The translations under genes and the position numbers were made by a program. From the NCBI GenBank assembly GCA_944389615.1, contig CALXNA010000009.1:22397-86396 (forward strand): a DNA stretch of 64,000 nt, read 5' to 3'. Below the pieces are notes generated by a model, which made no database searches, was not told the origin of the DNA, and saw only the letters and a program-made list of their open reading frames with translations. This document shows positions 19,875-29,178 of this stretch, piece after piece (the first letter of the stretch is position 1; each line of letters starts with the position of its first letter). This DNA is from an uncultured Anaerobiospirillum sp. (GTDB lineage: Bacteria > Pseudomonadota > Gammaproteobacteria > Enterobacterales > Succinivibrionaceae).

Positions 19875-20087
19875 ATGGCTGCAAAAGTCAAGGTCAAGAT
19901 GAAGACCGATCGTGGCGTTGCCAAGCGCTTTAAGAAGACCGGCAGCGGTCACTTCAAGTGCCGTCACCAGAACTTACGTCACATCCTCACCAAGAAGAGC
20001 CGTAAGCGTAAGCGTTCGTTACGCGTTATGAACATCGTTCATACTTCTAACATCCGCGCAATCATGCGCCAGTTACCTTACGCTTAA
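19875..20087 (+). CDS. rpmI: 50S ribosomal protein L35
   Basis: The 70-residue, strongly basic product contains the L35 signatures [18 protein letters not shown] and [15 protein letters not shown]. It is a few residues longer than the usual 64-65. It precedes rplT by 15 bases and follows infC by 140 bases, the standard order. Three of its four leucines are encoded by TTA. Confidence 0.97.
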   Translation: MAAKVKVKMKTDRGVAKRFKKTGSGHFKCRHQNLRHILTKKSRKRKRSLRVMNIVHTSNIRAIMRQLPYA

Positions 20088-20102
20088 TGGGAGGATCGAC
20101 AC

Positions 20103-20462
20103 ATGGCAAGAGTTAAGCGTGGTGTTACCGCACGTGCTCGTCACAAGAAGGTTTTAGCTCAGGCTAAGGGTTACTACGGTGCTCGTTCCCGTACCTACCG
20201 CGTAGCCGTCCAGGCCGTCACCAAGGCTGGTCAGTATGCCTATCGCGATCGTCGCCAAAAGAAGCGTCAGTTCCGCGCCTTATGGATCGTTCGTATCAAC
20301 GCTGCTGCCCGTCAGTACGGCTTAAGCTACAGCAAGTTCATGAATGGCTTAAAGAAGGCTAACATCGACATCGATCGCAAGGTCTTATCCGACCTCGCCA
20401 TCAATGAGAAGGTAGCATTCGAGGCCATTGCTAACCAAGTTCGCGCTGCCTTAGGCCTCTAA
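20103..20462 (+). CDS. rplT: 50S ribosomal protein L20
   Basis: The 119-residue product begins [18 protein letters not shown], the classic L20 N-terminal tail, and continues [19 protein letters not shown] and [20 protein letters not shown]. It binds 23S rRNA early in assembly and in relatives represses the infC-rpmI-rplT transcript. A GGGAGGA site precedes the ATG. Six of its eight leucines use TTA. A strong terminator follows. Confidence 0.98.
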   Translation: MARVKRGVTARARHKKVLAQAKGYYGARSRTYRVAVQAVTKAGQYAYRDRRQKKRQFRALWIVRINAAARQYGLSYSKFMNGLKKANIDIDRKVLSDLAINEKVAFEAIANQVRAALGL

Positions 20463-20590
20463 GAGCGCCCGCCTGCTGACGCAGTATCAGCCGCCGCGAG
20501 CTCACGCTCTGCGCGCCGCTGAGCGCCGCACAAGCCGCGCAAGCCGCTGCAAGCAGCAAGCAAACTGGTTACACGGTCTTGACCGAAAAG

Positions 20591-20615
20591 GGGTTGGCTT
20601 CGGCCAGCCCTTTTT
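20591..20615 (+). terminator. Intrinsic terminator after rplT (UUCG loop)
   Basis: GGGTTGGC (20591-20598) pairs with GCCAGCCC (20603-20610) around a TTCG tetraloop, followed by TTTTT. Confidence 0.93.
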
Positions 20616-21396
20616 GCTGCCGCCCCCAATGATTTAACATAAGTTTCAGACAAAGACTGACCGCCCGCGGCTTCATGCTGGGGAAGTAGGACGCGCCGCA
20701 GGCATGCCGACCACATTGAGCTCCTAAGGTCGACCCGCGTTGCCCGCAGGCCGAGTGCGCGTCGACTGCCGCAGTCGGTAGGACGTGGGGCTCATAAGCG
20801 CCTTAGGAGGCTCAAGTCTACGGATGGCGCTCTGAGATGGAGTTGCGCTGCACAGCTCTCGCAGGCTAAGAGATGGCATATTGGGGACTGCCGCGGGCGG
20901 CCTAAGCCTTTGTGGGTCTCTAAGGGGGAGCTTTGCTGCGTGGTTACTAGCGAGCTCTGTGAGGGAGCAGCTGGTACAGCCGCAGTTCCGCGCAGGCCGT
21001 TCTTAGAGGGCCGTGGAATGCGGCGGCGCTCACCTGACTTCCAAGCCTGCGGAGGGCGCTCTGAGGGTAGCCGCTCTGCGCGGCTCTCCACCGACTCAGT
21101 TAGGGCGTAGAGAGGGCGGCCGTGGCTGATATGAGCAGTCGCCTGTGAGGGGAGTGCAATCAGCGCCGGACGCTCATATGGAGCCAATGGTTTGCTTAGA
21201 GTTATGTTAAATCGATGCAGGGGACGAAGAAAGAGGCGCAGCTCGTGCACCTCTTTGGTGGCGTAAGCTGAGCTCACGCCTAAGTCCTTATGTTTAACCT
21301 GATGCGGCTCGAGTTGAGCACGCTGGTCGCGCGCTGGTCGTGCGGGCCTGCGCGCAGCGCAGGCAGAGCGCAGCTTAGCTGCGCGTTGCGGGGCGT
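20616..21396. other. Long intergenic region rplT/gltA
   Basis: About 780 bases between convergent genes. Reading frames exist on both strands, but their products are Arg/Ser/Pro-rich and lack ribosome-binding sites, so I call none. A GTGGGTCTCTAAGG stretch near 20910 resembles, in reverse orientation, part of the 138-bp repeat at 28636-29178. A GCGCAGC-tta-GCTGCGC hairpin at 21369-21385 lies just past the gltA stop and may end gltA. Confidence 0.4.
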
Positions 21397-22722
21397 TTAG
21401 CGCTCGTCCATGGCGATAACGTGGCGCTCGGGTGAGCCGATGTAAATCTGGCGTGGACGGCCGATGCGGCTCTCCTCCATGTTCTGCATCTCATTCCAGT
21501 GCGAAATCCAGCCGATGGTACGCGACAGGGCGAAGATGACAGTGAACATCGAGATCGGGATGCCGATGGCCTTTAAGATGATGCCCGAGTAGAAGTCGAC
21601 GTTCGGATAGAGGTTGCGCTTGACGAAGTAGTCATCGCTCAAGGCAATCTGCTCTAACTCGGTAGCGACCTTCAGGATTGGGTGATCCTTGATCTTGAGC
21701 TCTTGTAGCACCTCGTGGCAGGTCTCGCGCATGACCAAGGCACGCGGGTCGTAGGTCTTGTAGACGCGGTGACCGAAGCCCGAGAGGCGGAATGGATCAT
21801 TCTTGTCCTTGGCGCGGGCAATAAACTCTGGAATGCGGTCGACGGTGCCGATCTGCTCTAACATGCGCAGGCAGGCTTCGTTGGCACCACCGTGGGCTGG
21901 GCCCCAGAGCGAAGCGATACCGGCGCTGATGCAGGCAAATGGGTTGGCGCCCGAGGAGCCGGCTAAGCGTACCGACGAGGTCGAGGCGTTTTGCTCGTGG
22001 TCGGCGTGCAGAATGAAGATGCGATCTAAGGCGCGCTCGATGACTGGGTTGACTTCGTATGGCTCGCATGGGGTGGCGAACATCATGTGCAAGAAGTTCG
22101 CAGCGTAGCTCAAGTCGTTGCGCGGATAGATGAATGGGTGGCCGATCGAGTACTTGTAAGCCATTGCCGCTAAGGTCGGGATCTTGGCGACCAAGCGGAT
22201 CATGGTCTGCTCGCGGTGCTCAGGATCGTAGATGTCGAGGCCACCGTGATAGAACGCACTTAAGGCACCGGCTACACCGCATAAGACTGCCATTGGGTGG
22301 GAGTCGCGGCGGAAGGCCTTGAACAGCGATGTGATCTGCTCGTGGATTAAGGTGTGGTGCTTGATGCGGTCGCAGAACTCGTCATACTCACGCTTGCTTG
22401 GCATCTCGCCCTTGTAGAGCAGGTAGCATACCTGCAGGTAGTCTGCTTTACGGGCCAAGTCGGCAATCGGGTAGCCGCGATAGAGCAGGACACCCTTCTT
22501 GCCATCGATGAAGGTGATGCGGGAGCTGCAGGCGGCGGTTGAGACAAAGCCAGGGTCGTAGGTGAAGTAGCCCTGTTTGCCCAGCTCTCTAATGTCGATG
22601 CATTCAGGGCCGAGAGTGCCCTTTAGGATCGGCAACTCAATCGGATCATGTCCCGGGATGGTCAGCGTCGCTACCTTATCGAGGACAGTGATGTCTTGTT
22701 CCTGCTCTAACTCTTCGCTCAT
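21397..22722 (-). CDS. gltA: Type II citrate synthase
   Basis: Condenses acetyl-CoA and oxaloacetate to citrate. The 441-residue size and the N-terminal domain ([20 protein letters not shown]) are those of the hexameric, NADH-regulated enzymes of Gram-negative bacteria. Catalytic residues are visible in [11 protein letters not shown] and [11 protein letters not shown] (histidines) and PNVDFYSG (aspartate); [19 protein letters not shown] is also conserved. The start at 22722 follows AGGAG by about seven bases. The 5' region is AT-rich on the minus strand (TATAGT near 22820), and probably carries its promoter. It is a monocistronic gene here. Confidence 0.97.
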   Translation of the reverse strand: MSEELEQEQDITVLDKVATLTIPGHDPIELPILKGTLGPECIDIRELGKQGYFTYDPGFVSTAACSSRITFIDGKKGVLLYRGYPIADLARKADYLQVCYLLYKGEMPSKREYDEFCDRIKHHTLIHEQITSLFKAFRRDSHPMAVLCGVAGALSAFYHGGLDIYDPEHREQTMIRLVAKIPTLAAMAYKYSIGHPFIYPRNDLSYAANFLHMMFATPCEPYEVNPVIERALDRIFILHADHEQNASTSSVRLAGSSGANPFACISAGIASLWGPAHGGANEACLRMLEQIGTVDRIPEFIARAKDKNDPFRLSGFGHRVYKTYDPRALVMRETCHEVLQELKIKDHPILKVATELEQIALSDDYFVKRNLYPNVDFYSGIILKAIGIPISMFTVIFALSRTIGWISHWNEMQNMEESRIGRPRQIYIGSPERHVIAMDER

Positions 22723-23388
22723 GACGGCTCCTAAGATGTACGAGACTTACAGCGTAACCACGCCGTCTAAAAACGCGCGCTTCGGTTACCCCTTGGGTTC
22801 AAAATACATAACCGCTTTCACTATACCCAGTGCATTGGGTGGCTCAGCAAAATATTTATTTTTGACCTAATGTGGTGCACAGTGTAAATTGTGCCTAATT
22901 TTGGTGCAAAATGGCGCGTTTACCTGTCCGCCCCGCCGCGCCGGGCTCTTTGAGTGACGCAGTTGCGCCCGCCAAAGCCGCACCGGTACGGGCCGCAGCG
23001 CTGCCGCAGCGCTGGGTCTGTGGAGTTGCTCTTGTATCTAGGGTGAGCAGATTCGGCGCGCTCAGAGCAAGTCGGTGTGGGCGCTGCGGGGGAAGCGGCC
23101 GCGGCTTTTGCCCTAGAATAGGGCGCTTTCGGTAAAGTTGCCCGGCGCCTTTGAGCTAAAACGGGGCGGAGCGCAGAATTTCGGCCGTGCGCGCTTTTTG
23201 GTAAGATGAGCGTTTTGAGTAGGCTCGGAGACCGGGGCTATGCCCGGTTAGGCCGGGGACAAGCCCTGCTGCGTTGGGGCTTGGCCCGGATGGGCCGAAG
23301 CCCGGCGGCGCCGGAGCTTATCGTTCTTGGGAACCTCGCGGGATCGAGCGTCATGCTGGCCTGTTGGAGGCACAAGATTAGGAGATTA
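22723..23388. other. Divergent intergenic region gltA/purU
   Basis: 666 bases. The AT-rich part 22740-22910 is the likely gltA promoter region; on the minus strand TTGCTG and TATAGT are separated by 19 bases, a suboptimal distance. The remainder is GC-rich. The purU frame is open through 23206-23388, but the encoded residues do not resemble PurU. Confidence 0.4.
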
Positions 23389-24285
23389 GTGTTGTCACAG
23401 CCTCAGGTAGAGCCACGTGCCTGCGCGGCACCAGCTATCAAGCAGAAGATTTTATTGACCGAGTGCACTGATGCCACCGGCTTAATTGCCAAGGTCGCCA
23501 CCACCTGCTTTGAGTTTGGTCTCAATGTCGTGCGCCAAGACCAGTTTGCCACCCCCGATGACCACCGCTTCTTTATGCGTTCGGTGTTAGAAGGTGACTT
23601 CAGCGAAAACAATGAGAGCAAGTTCTTGCAGTGCGTCACGGCCAAGCTCCCGGATGATGCTCGGGTACAGCTGCGCGATAAGGACAAGCTGCCGCGCATC
23701 GCGGTCTTAGTGACCAAGGAAGCCCACTGCTTAGGCGACCTCTTGATCAAGAGCTACTCGGGGGCCCTGCGCGCCGAGATTGCGATGATTGCCGGTAACC
23801 ACCCGAACTTAGGTGACCTCGCGGCCAAGTTTGACATCCCGTTCCACTGCGTTTCGCATGAGGGCATCAGCCGCGAAGAGCAAGAAGAGCGCATGATGCA
23901 GGTGATCGATGAGTGCAATCCGGACTACATCGTGCTTGCCAAGTACATGCGCATCCTCTCGCCTAAGTTTGTCGCGCACTATCCGCTGGGCAAGATTATC
24001 AACATACACCACTCGTTCTTGCCGGCCTTCATCGGCGCCAAGCCTTATCAGCAGGCCTTCGACCGCGGCGTGAAGATCATCGGTGCGACCGCACACTTCG
24101 TTACCGACAACTTAGACGAAGGCCCAATCATCGAGCAGGACGTCATCAAGGTCAACCACCGCTATGATGCCACCGCCATGGCCAAGGCCGGACGCGATGT
24201 TGAGCGTATCGTGCTGCTGCGCGCCTTAAACAAGGTCTTTGACAGCAAGGTCTTCATCCACGGCAACAAGACCGTGGTCTTCTAA
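23389..24285 (+). CDS. purU: Formyltetrahydrofolate deformylase
   Basis: PurU hydrolyses 10-formyl-THF to formate and THF, balancing one-carbon pools and feeding formate to PurT. The frame is open from 23206, but homology begins at KQKILLTECTDATGLIAKV. An AGGAG at 23380-23384 points to GTG 23389 or TTG 23392; I give the GTG, and the TTG has the better spacing. The 298-residue product has an N-terminal ACT domain (residues 20-95), then VLVTKEAHCLGDLL, and the formyltransferase core with INIHHSFLPAFIGAKPY (catalytic His) and GATAHFVTDNLDEGPII. A terminator shared in space with the convergent DUF2726 gene follows. Confidence 0.94.
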   Translation: MLSQPQVEPRACAAPAIKQKILLTECTDATGLIAKVATTCFEFGLNVVRQDQFATPDDHRFFMRSVLEGDFSENNESKFLQCVTAKLPDDARVQLRDKDKLPRIAVLVTKEAHCLGDLLIKSYSGALRAEIAMIAGNHPNLGDLAAKFDIPFHCVSHEGISREEQEERMMQVIDECNPDYIVLAKYMRILSPKFVAHYPLGKIINIHHSFLPAFIGAKPYQQAFDRGVKIIGATAHFVTDNLDEGPIIEQDVIKVNHRYDATAMAKAGRDVERIVLLRALNKVFDSKVFIHGNKTVVF

Positions 24286-24313
24286 GAGCCTGCGCCCAGT
24301 AAGCTTGAGCTAT

Positions 24314-24352
24314 ACGCCCAGCCCCCAAGAGCTCCTGTGGGCTGGGCGTTTT
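24314..24352 (+). terminator. Intrinsic terminator of purU
   Basis: ACGCCCAGCCC (24314-24324) pairs perfectly with GGGCTGGGCGT (24339-24349), followed by TTTT. It ends two bases before the stop codon of the convergent gene. Confidence 0.92.
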
Positions 24353-24353
24353 A

Positions 24354-25277
24354 TTAGCGCTTGCGCTTGAGAACGCGCTCGACATCAGGCTTCTGGTTGA
24401 TGTTGGTGATGTGGAAGAGGGGGATGCCCGCGGCGGCGCAGACGCGGTCGAGACGGCGGTCGCGCAGCTTGCGCTCGACACGATTATGGGTCGGGTCGTC
24501 AAGCTCAATGGCGCAGATGATGCGGTCGGTGCGCTTCTCGATCAACATGAAGTCAAAGCTCATGTTGTGGCACTTCTGGGCGAAGGTGCGGCGCTGCACC
24601 ATATTGAGGTTGGAGACGTCGGCGTTGATGTTGAGGGCTGAGCCCACTGCCACTTGGCAGAAGATGTAATAGTCGGCGCCAAACCAGATGCGCAGCTTCT
24701 CGAGGTAGTGGTGCTCAAAGTTGGTGACTAGGTACTCCTTGCCCGTGACCGCTCCAGCCTTGAGCATGGCGGTGAAGATCTGATCGATCTCATCGAAGTC
24801 CGGGATCTTGGGATCGAGCAGGGAGCCGTCACGCACCAGCTCCTTATAGGAACCATCGGCCTTGGGGTGCTTGAAGTGGCGAATGGCCGGATCTTGCTCT
24901 TGCAAGAAGTCGAGCTTCTCGTTGACGCTGCCATTTTGTTTGTCATTGGCGCGGTCGTAGGCCTTGGTAGTGGGTTTGCTGGCGGGCTTGCTCGCGGTAA
25001 AGTCGCGGTCGCGCTGCAGCCACGAGCGCGCCCCCTCCTTGCCTTTGCCACTGCGTGCGGCCTTTTGGGCCGCCTTCTTGGCCGCCTTGGCCTGCGCCGC
25101 CTGCTGCTTTTCGGCCTCGCGCCGCGCTAAGAGCTCTTGGTACCAAGAGTTATCAATGCGGCGCCGCCCCCCGAAGGGCAGCAGGTAGACGATGACGATG
25201 AAGACTAAGACCGCACCGGCCAAGTGTAAGGTCAGCTGCGCCGGAGTCAGACTGGCAAGGTAATCAAGAAGCGCCAT
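24354..25277 (-). CDS. Membrane-anchored DUF2726 (restriction-endonuclease-like fold) protein
   Basis: A 307-residue protein with one N-terminal membrane span (LAGAVLVFIVIVYLLPFG, residues 18-36), a charged Ala/Lys-rich linker with coiled-coil character (residues 45-130), and a C-terminal DUF2726 domain. The latter is recognised from SFDFMLIEKRTDRIICAIEL, DDPTHNR, and DRVCAAAGIPLFHI. DUF2726 belongs to the PD-(D/E)xK-like fold; the D...E-x-D pattern (FDFML..AIELDD) could be the metal site. Function is unknown; a membrane-tethered nuclease is possible but unproven. The ribosome-binding site before ATG 25277 is weak. pdxH lies upstream on the same strand. Confidence 0.8.
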   Translation of the reverse strand: MALLDYLASLTPAQLTLHLAGAVLVFIVIVYLLPFGGRRRIDNSWYQELLARREAEKQQAAQAKAAKKAAQKAARSGKGKEGARSWLQRDRDFTASKPASKPTTKAYDRANDKQNGSVNEKLDFLQEQDPAIRHFKHPKADGSYKELVRDGSLLDPKIPDFDEIDQIFTAMLKAGAVTGKEYLVTNFEHHYLEKLRIWFGADYYIFCQVAVGSALNINADVSNLNMVQRRTFAQKCHNMSFDFMLIEKRTDRIICAIELDDPTHNRVERKLRDRRLDRVCAAAGIPLFHITNINQKPDVERVLKRKR

Positions 25278-25300
25278 AGTGCTGTGCTCATTGGGTTATC

Positions 25301-25354
25301 GGATCGCCCGGTATGGAGCGCCCGGTATGGATCGCCCGGTATGGATCGCCCGGT
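25301..25354. repeat. 14-bp tandem repeat, about four copies
   Basis: The unit GGATCGCCCGGTAT is repeated at 25301, 25315 (one change), 25329 and 25343 (partial), in the gap between pdxH and the DUF2726 gene. A 14-base unit does not preserve reading frame, so it is non-coding. Confidence 0.92.
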
Positions 25355-25359
25355 GGGGA

Positions 25360-26001
25360 TTATGGGGCCAAGCGCGCGGTAGTCCAGCTGCCGTCGGCTT
25401 GCAGATCGTAGATGAAGCGATCGTGCAGGCGATTCTCACGGCCTTGCCAGAACTCAACTTGGTGGAAAAAGACGCGGTAGCCGCCCCAGAAGGTCGGCAG
25501 CGGTACCTCACCGTTCTTAAACTTCTCCTTGAGCTCCATAAACTTGCTCTCTAAGGCCGAGCGGGCGCTGATGCGGCTCGATTGGTGCGAAGCCCAAGCG
25601 CCGATTTGGCTGTCGCGTGGACGCGAGTGGAAATATTTGAGCACCTCCGGCACCGAGAGCTTTTGGGCCGTACCGATGAACATGACTTGGCGCTCGAGGT
25701 AGTACCACGGGAACAGCATGCAGATCTTAGGGTTTTGGGCCAGTTGCTGGGCCTTGCGTGAGCCTAAGTTGGTGAAGAAGACCAGCGACTTCTCGTCGTA
25801 GTTCTTAAGCAGCACCATGCGCGAGTACGGCTGGCCTTCAGCATCCACCGTGCTCACCACCACGCCATTGGGGTCGTACATGCCCGCATCAATGGCTTCT
25901 TTTAACCAACGCTCAAACAGCTCAATCGGAGTGGCCGTGAGATCGCTTTCACTTAAACCTGCCATGGTGTAGCTGCGGCGCAGCGGTGCAACGTCAATCA
26001 T
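25360..26001 (-). CDS. pdxH: Pyridoxamine 5'-phosphate oxidase
   Basis: PdxH oxidises PNP or PMP to pyridoxal 5'-phosphate using FMN and oxygen. The 213-residue product starts at ATG 26001 behind GGGAGAG; a start seven codons upstream is less likely. It contains the N-terminal MRRSY-like YTMAGL segment, FMN-binding [19 protein letters not shown] and [12 protein letters not shown], the [17 protein letters not shown] loop, and the C-terminal signature [15 protein letters not shown]. As the enzyme uses oxygen, its presence argues against strict anaerobiosis, or points to micro-oxic use. Confidence 0.96.
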   Translation of the reverse strand: MIDVAPLRRSYTMAGLSESDLTATPIELFERWLKEAIDAGMYDPNGVVVSTVDAEGQPYSRMVLLKNYDEKSLVFFTNLGSRKAQQLAQNPKICMLFPWYYLERQVMFIGTAQKLSVPEVLKYFHSRPRDSQIGAWASHQSSRISARSALESKFMELKEKFKNGEVPLPTFWGGYRVFFHQVEFWQGRENRLHDRFIYDLQADGSWTTARLAP

Positions 26002-26200
26002 TGACTCTCCCTCATAAAGCAAGCGTGCCGCTCAGCGCCATCAATGCCACAAAGCTCCGGCCTCGAAGGTAGGCCCCAAAGGTAGTCCCCGAAGCTTTGG
26101 CTTCGGAGGTAGCGGCGGGCGCAAGCGAGGTCATAGTGTACCGCGAAAAGCTCAGCCCTTGGCGAAAAGCCCCGCGTAGCGCCCAACGCGGCAGGCCCAA

Positions 26201-26212
26201 TGTTACGTAACA
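26201..26212. promoter_or_regulatory. Perfect 12-bp palindrome, candidate operator
   Basis: TGTTACGTAACA is fully self-complementary. It shares the TGTTAC/GTAACA half-sites with the element at 26469-26484. Confidence 0.5.
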
Positions 26213-26468
26213 GCGCCGCGGCGGCGCCCTCCGCTGAAGCGGGGCTGCGCCGGACTGAGCTCGGCGGTTCCGTCCTTTCCCATGGCGGCGGCCTTGGTGA
26301 GTGCAAGTTTCGGAGCGTGACGCTCGGCGTTTATCATAAGCAATACTTATTGGTTGTGGGCTTGAATGGTAGGCTGCGCGGCGCCTGCGCTTAGGATAGT
26401 TAAGCGCGTGGAGACGCTGCGCTTTGCCTTGATCTTAAGTAAGACTATTTATTAAAAACGATTTAATT

Positions 26469-26484
26469 ATGTTACCCGTAACAT
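26469..26484. promoter_or_regulatory. 16-bp inverted repeat, candidate operator
   Basis: ATGTTAC-cc-GTAACAT has seven-base perfect arms, in the most AT-rich part of the ackA upstream region. The factor that would bind is not known. Confidence 0.5.
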
Positions 26485-26648
26485 AAGGCATAAATGGTGC
26501 CCTGCGCAGGGCGCAAAAGCGCCTGTGCGTGCCGCGGCGCGCCTTCGGAACTGAAATGGTAGTGCTAAGGCAGGGCGCATCGGCGCGGGGTTTTGTGATT
26601 AGGCCGATATTATTGAGCCCTAGCTATACCGGTCACTATCAGGCCTGA

Positions 26649-26657
26649 TGCTATAAT
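26649..26657 (+). promoter_or_regulatory. Extended -10 promoter candidate for ackA
   Basis: TGC-TATAAT is a perfect extended -10 element; the region 17 bases upstream lacks a -35 box, as is common for this promoter type. It would give a leader of about 345 bases before ackA. Confidence 0.45.
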
Positions 26658-27010
26658 GCCCGGACACGTGCACCGGGGCGTGCCCCTTATGGCATCTGAG
26701 GCTTGTAGCATCTGCGCAGGTTCTGCGTAGTGGTGGCGCAGGCCTGCTTGAGGCTAGCTTCAGCCCCGTTCGTGGCAGACTTGGTTCTGCGTTTAGGTCA
26801 AAGCACGTCGCACGGTCGACCTAGTGTGGGGGTCAGCCTGGCCATGAGCGCGCCGCTTGATTACGCCTTGCGCCCAGCTGCGAGCTTGTCGTCTCGCTTG
26901 CTGCGCGCCGCGGTCGAAGGTGGGCTCAAACGCGGCGTAAGGCTGATGCTCAGTGGTGGGATTGCCACTAGTTGTGCATCTTCTGGTTTGTTTAGCATCT
27001 AGGATTTAAC

Positions 27011-28234
27011 ATGTCGAATAATATTTCCAAGACGGTCTTAGTTATCAACTGCGGCAGTTCGTCGGTGAAGTTTGCCATCATGGATCCAACTGATGGCCAC
27101 GTCTTCTTAAGCGGCATTGCCGAGGCCATGAACTTACCTGAGGCCTTTATCTCGTGGCGTTTTGGCGATGAGGATAAGACCAAGGTTAACATCCCAGGCT
27201 ATAACCACCAACAAGCTTTAGCTTACTTAGTTGACAACATCTTAAGCTCGCACAAGGAGCTGTTAGACTCGATCGTCGCCTGCGGCCACCGTATCGTTCA
27301 TGGTGCCGACTACTACAGCGCCCCAACCTTAGTTGACGACGAAGTCGTAGCTAACATCGAGCGTGCTATTCCATTTGCTCCGCTGCACAACCCAGCCCAC
27401 ATCTTAGGTATCAACGCTGCCCGCGCCTCCTTCCCTAACATCCCACACGTCGTAGTCTTCGATACCGCTTTCCACCAGACCATGCCTGCGGTGGCCTACC
27501 GCTTTGCCATCCCAGAGGAGTACTACACCGTTGACCACTTACGTCGCTACGGTGCTCATGGTACCTCCCACATGTACTTATCCCACGAGGCAGCCAAGCT
27601 CTTAGGCAAGCCACTTGAGGAGACCAACGTCATTACCTGCCACTTAGGCGGTGGCGCTTCGGTCTGCGCGGTTAAGGGCGGCAAGTGCATGGACACCTCC
27701 ATGGGCTTAACCCCACTTGATGGCTTGATCATGGGCACCCGCTCGGGCTCGATCGACCCATCGGTTGTCTTCTACCTCTGCCGCAAGTACGGCATGAAAG
27801 TCGAGGAGACCAAGGACATCTTAAACAAGAAGTCGGGCTTATTAGCCTTATCGGGCATCTCCTCGGACATGCGTCCAATCTGCGAGGGCTATGAGAAGGG
27901 CGACGAGCGCTGCACCTTAGCCTTAGAGGCCTTCTCCTATCGTTTAGCCAAGTTCATCGCTTCGTACTACGTACCATTAGGCCGCGTTGACGCCATCGTC
28001 TTCTCTGGCGGCATCGGCGAGAACTGCTGGGAAGCCCGTAAGATCACCTGCGAGTACTTACGTGAGTCCTTTGGCGTTGAGTTAGACCAAGAGATCAACG
28101 TCGGTGCCTTAAGCCGCTTAGGCCACGATGGCGGCGTCATCTCGACCCCAGCTTCGCGCGTTAAGATCATGATGATCCCAACCAACGAAGAGCTGGTCAT
28201 CGCCCAGTCGGCTATGCAGTTCGTCAAGGACTAA
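27011..28234 (+). CDS. ackA: Acetate kinase
   Basis: AckA converts acetyl phosphate and ADP to acetate and ATP. The 407-residue product contains VINCGSSSVKFAIMD near the N-terminus, HRIVHGADYY, VFDTAFHQTMP, the catalytic THLGGG-like CHLGGGASVCAV, MGTRSGSIDPS, and FSGGIGEN. The ATG at 27011 follows AGGA. Leucine codons are overwhelmingly TTA, like the ribosomal genes, which suggests high expression and a large role for acetate fermentation. Phosphotransacetylase (pta), its usual operon partner, does not follow; a terminator does. Confidence 0.97.
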   Translation: MSNNISKTVLVINCGSSSVKFAIMDPTDGHVFLSGIAEAMNLPEAFISWRFGDEDKTKVNIPGYNHQQALAYLVDNILSSHKELLDSIVACGHRIVHGADYYSAPTLVDDEVVANIERAIPFAPLHNPAHILGINAARASFPNIPHVVVFDTAFHQTMPAVAYRFAIPEEYYTVDHLRRYGAHGTSHMYLSHEAAKLLGKPLEETNVITCHLGGGASVCAVKGGKCMDTSMGLTPLDGLIMGTRSGSIDPSVVFYLCRKYGMKVEETKDILNKKSGLLALSGISSDMRPICEGYEKGDERCTLALEAFSYRLAKFIASYYVPLGRVDAIVFSGGIGENCWEARKITCEYLRESFGVELDQEINVGALSRLGHDGGVISTPASRVKIMMIPTNEELVIAQSAMQFVKD

Positions 28235-28330
28235 GCCCAATCTAAAGGGGGCAATCACCCCCAATCTCTTTAAAAAAGTGAGGCACTGACCTCACGAAAC
28301 CTCACACGTAAGTGCGTATGTAGTTCATAG

Positions 28331-28362
28331 TCAGCAGCGGCTCCGGCCCCTGCTGATTTTTT
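28331..28362 (+). terminator. Intrinsic terminator of ackA
   Basis: TCAGCAG (28331-28337) pairs with CTGCTGA (28350-28356), GC-rich interior, followed by six T residues. Confidence 0.85.
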
Positions 28363-28635
28363 ATGGGTGCCGCCTACGGCCAACTCATCCCGCCCGTGGC
28401 CAAGTCCAAGCCTGCTCCCAATTGGGTCACTCTTGCGGCGGCAACGCTCGCCGCTCGCCGCTTCACGCTCCGGCCGCTTTGCGTTGGTCTCTAAGGAGCA
28501 AGTGGCAGCTTGCGCTGAGCCCCAGATCCCAGCACTCCCCATGGGCCGGTAGCGCAGATTGAGCCCGCGCAGCTTGCGTGGCCGTAGACATAGGCTGACA
28601 GCGCAGAGGAAGTAGGGAGTTAGCTCGTATCTGAG

Positions 28636-29178
28636 GTTTAGCCTGCGTGAGCGCGGCTATGGCCTGACCGCACAGAGGTTGGCGGAAGTTGGCGCGTATT
28701 GGAAGGTGAGCCGCATTTGCCCGCAGTCTTCGCCTTAGAGACCCAAGAGACCTTGGGGGTGGCCCGCAGCGTGAGGTTAGCCTCGTGAGCGCGGCTATGG
28801 CCTGACCGCACAGAGGTTGGCGGAAGTTGGCGCGCATTGGAAGGTGAGCCGCATCTGCCCGCAGCCTTCGCCTTAGAGACCCAAGAGACCTTGGGGGTGG
28901 CCCGCAGCGTGGGGTTAGCCTTGTGAGCGCGGCTATGGCCTGACCGCACAGAGGTTGGCGGAAGTTGGCGCGCATTGGAAGGTGTGTTGCATCTGCCCGC
29001 AGTCTTCGCTTTAGAGACCCAAGAGACCTTGGGGGTGGCCCGCAGCGTGAGGTTAGCCTCGTGAGCGCGGCTATGGCCTGACCGCACAGAGGTTGGCGGA
29101 AGTTGGCGCGTATTGGAAGGTGAGCCGCATCTGCCCGCAGCCTTCGCCTTAGAGACCCAAGAGACCTTGGGGGTGGCC
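28636..29178. repeat. 138-bp tandem repeat, about four copies
   Basis: The period is exact: the landmark ACCCAAGAGACCTTGGG starts at 28741, 28879, 29017 and 29155, and GTGAGCGCGG at 28647, 28785, 28923 and 29061, always 138 bases apart. Copies differ by only a few bases. Each unit contains a perfect hairpin CCCAAG-agac-CTTGGG. Degenerate half-units flank the array on both sides. As 138 is a multiple of three, the minus strand stays open in more than one frame with a 46-residue period, but the products are Arg-rich and look like by-products of the repeat. Confidence 0.95.

Larger units (their letters stand above)
26002..27010. other. Long regulatory region upstream of ackA
   Basis: About 1 kb between divergent pdxH and ackA. 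It contains two GTTAC-type palindromes (26201-26212 and 26469-26484), an AT-rich stretch at 26440-26490, and an extended -10 promoter candidate at 26649-26657. The frame at 26730-27002 has no ribosome-binding site and an unlikely composition, so it is not called. Confidence 0.45.

Noticed and set aside
20792..21277. 161-codon minus-strand frame between rplT and gltA
   Set aside because: Composition (Arg, Ser, Pro) is that of random GC-rich DNA, with no ribosome-binding site and no recognisable domain.
26730..27002. 90-codon frame immediately upstream of ackA
   Set aside because: No ribosome-binding site, unlikely composition, and ends just before ackA; it is probably part of the ackA leader.
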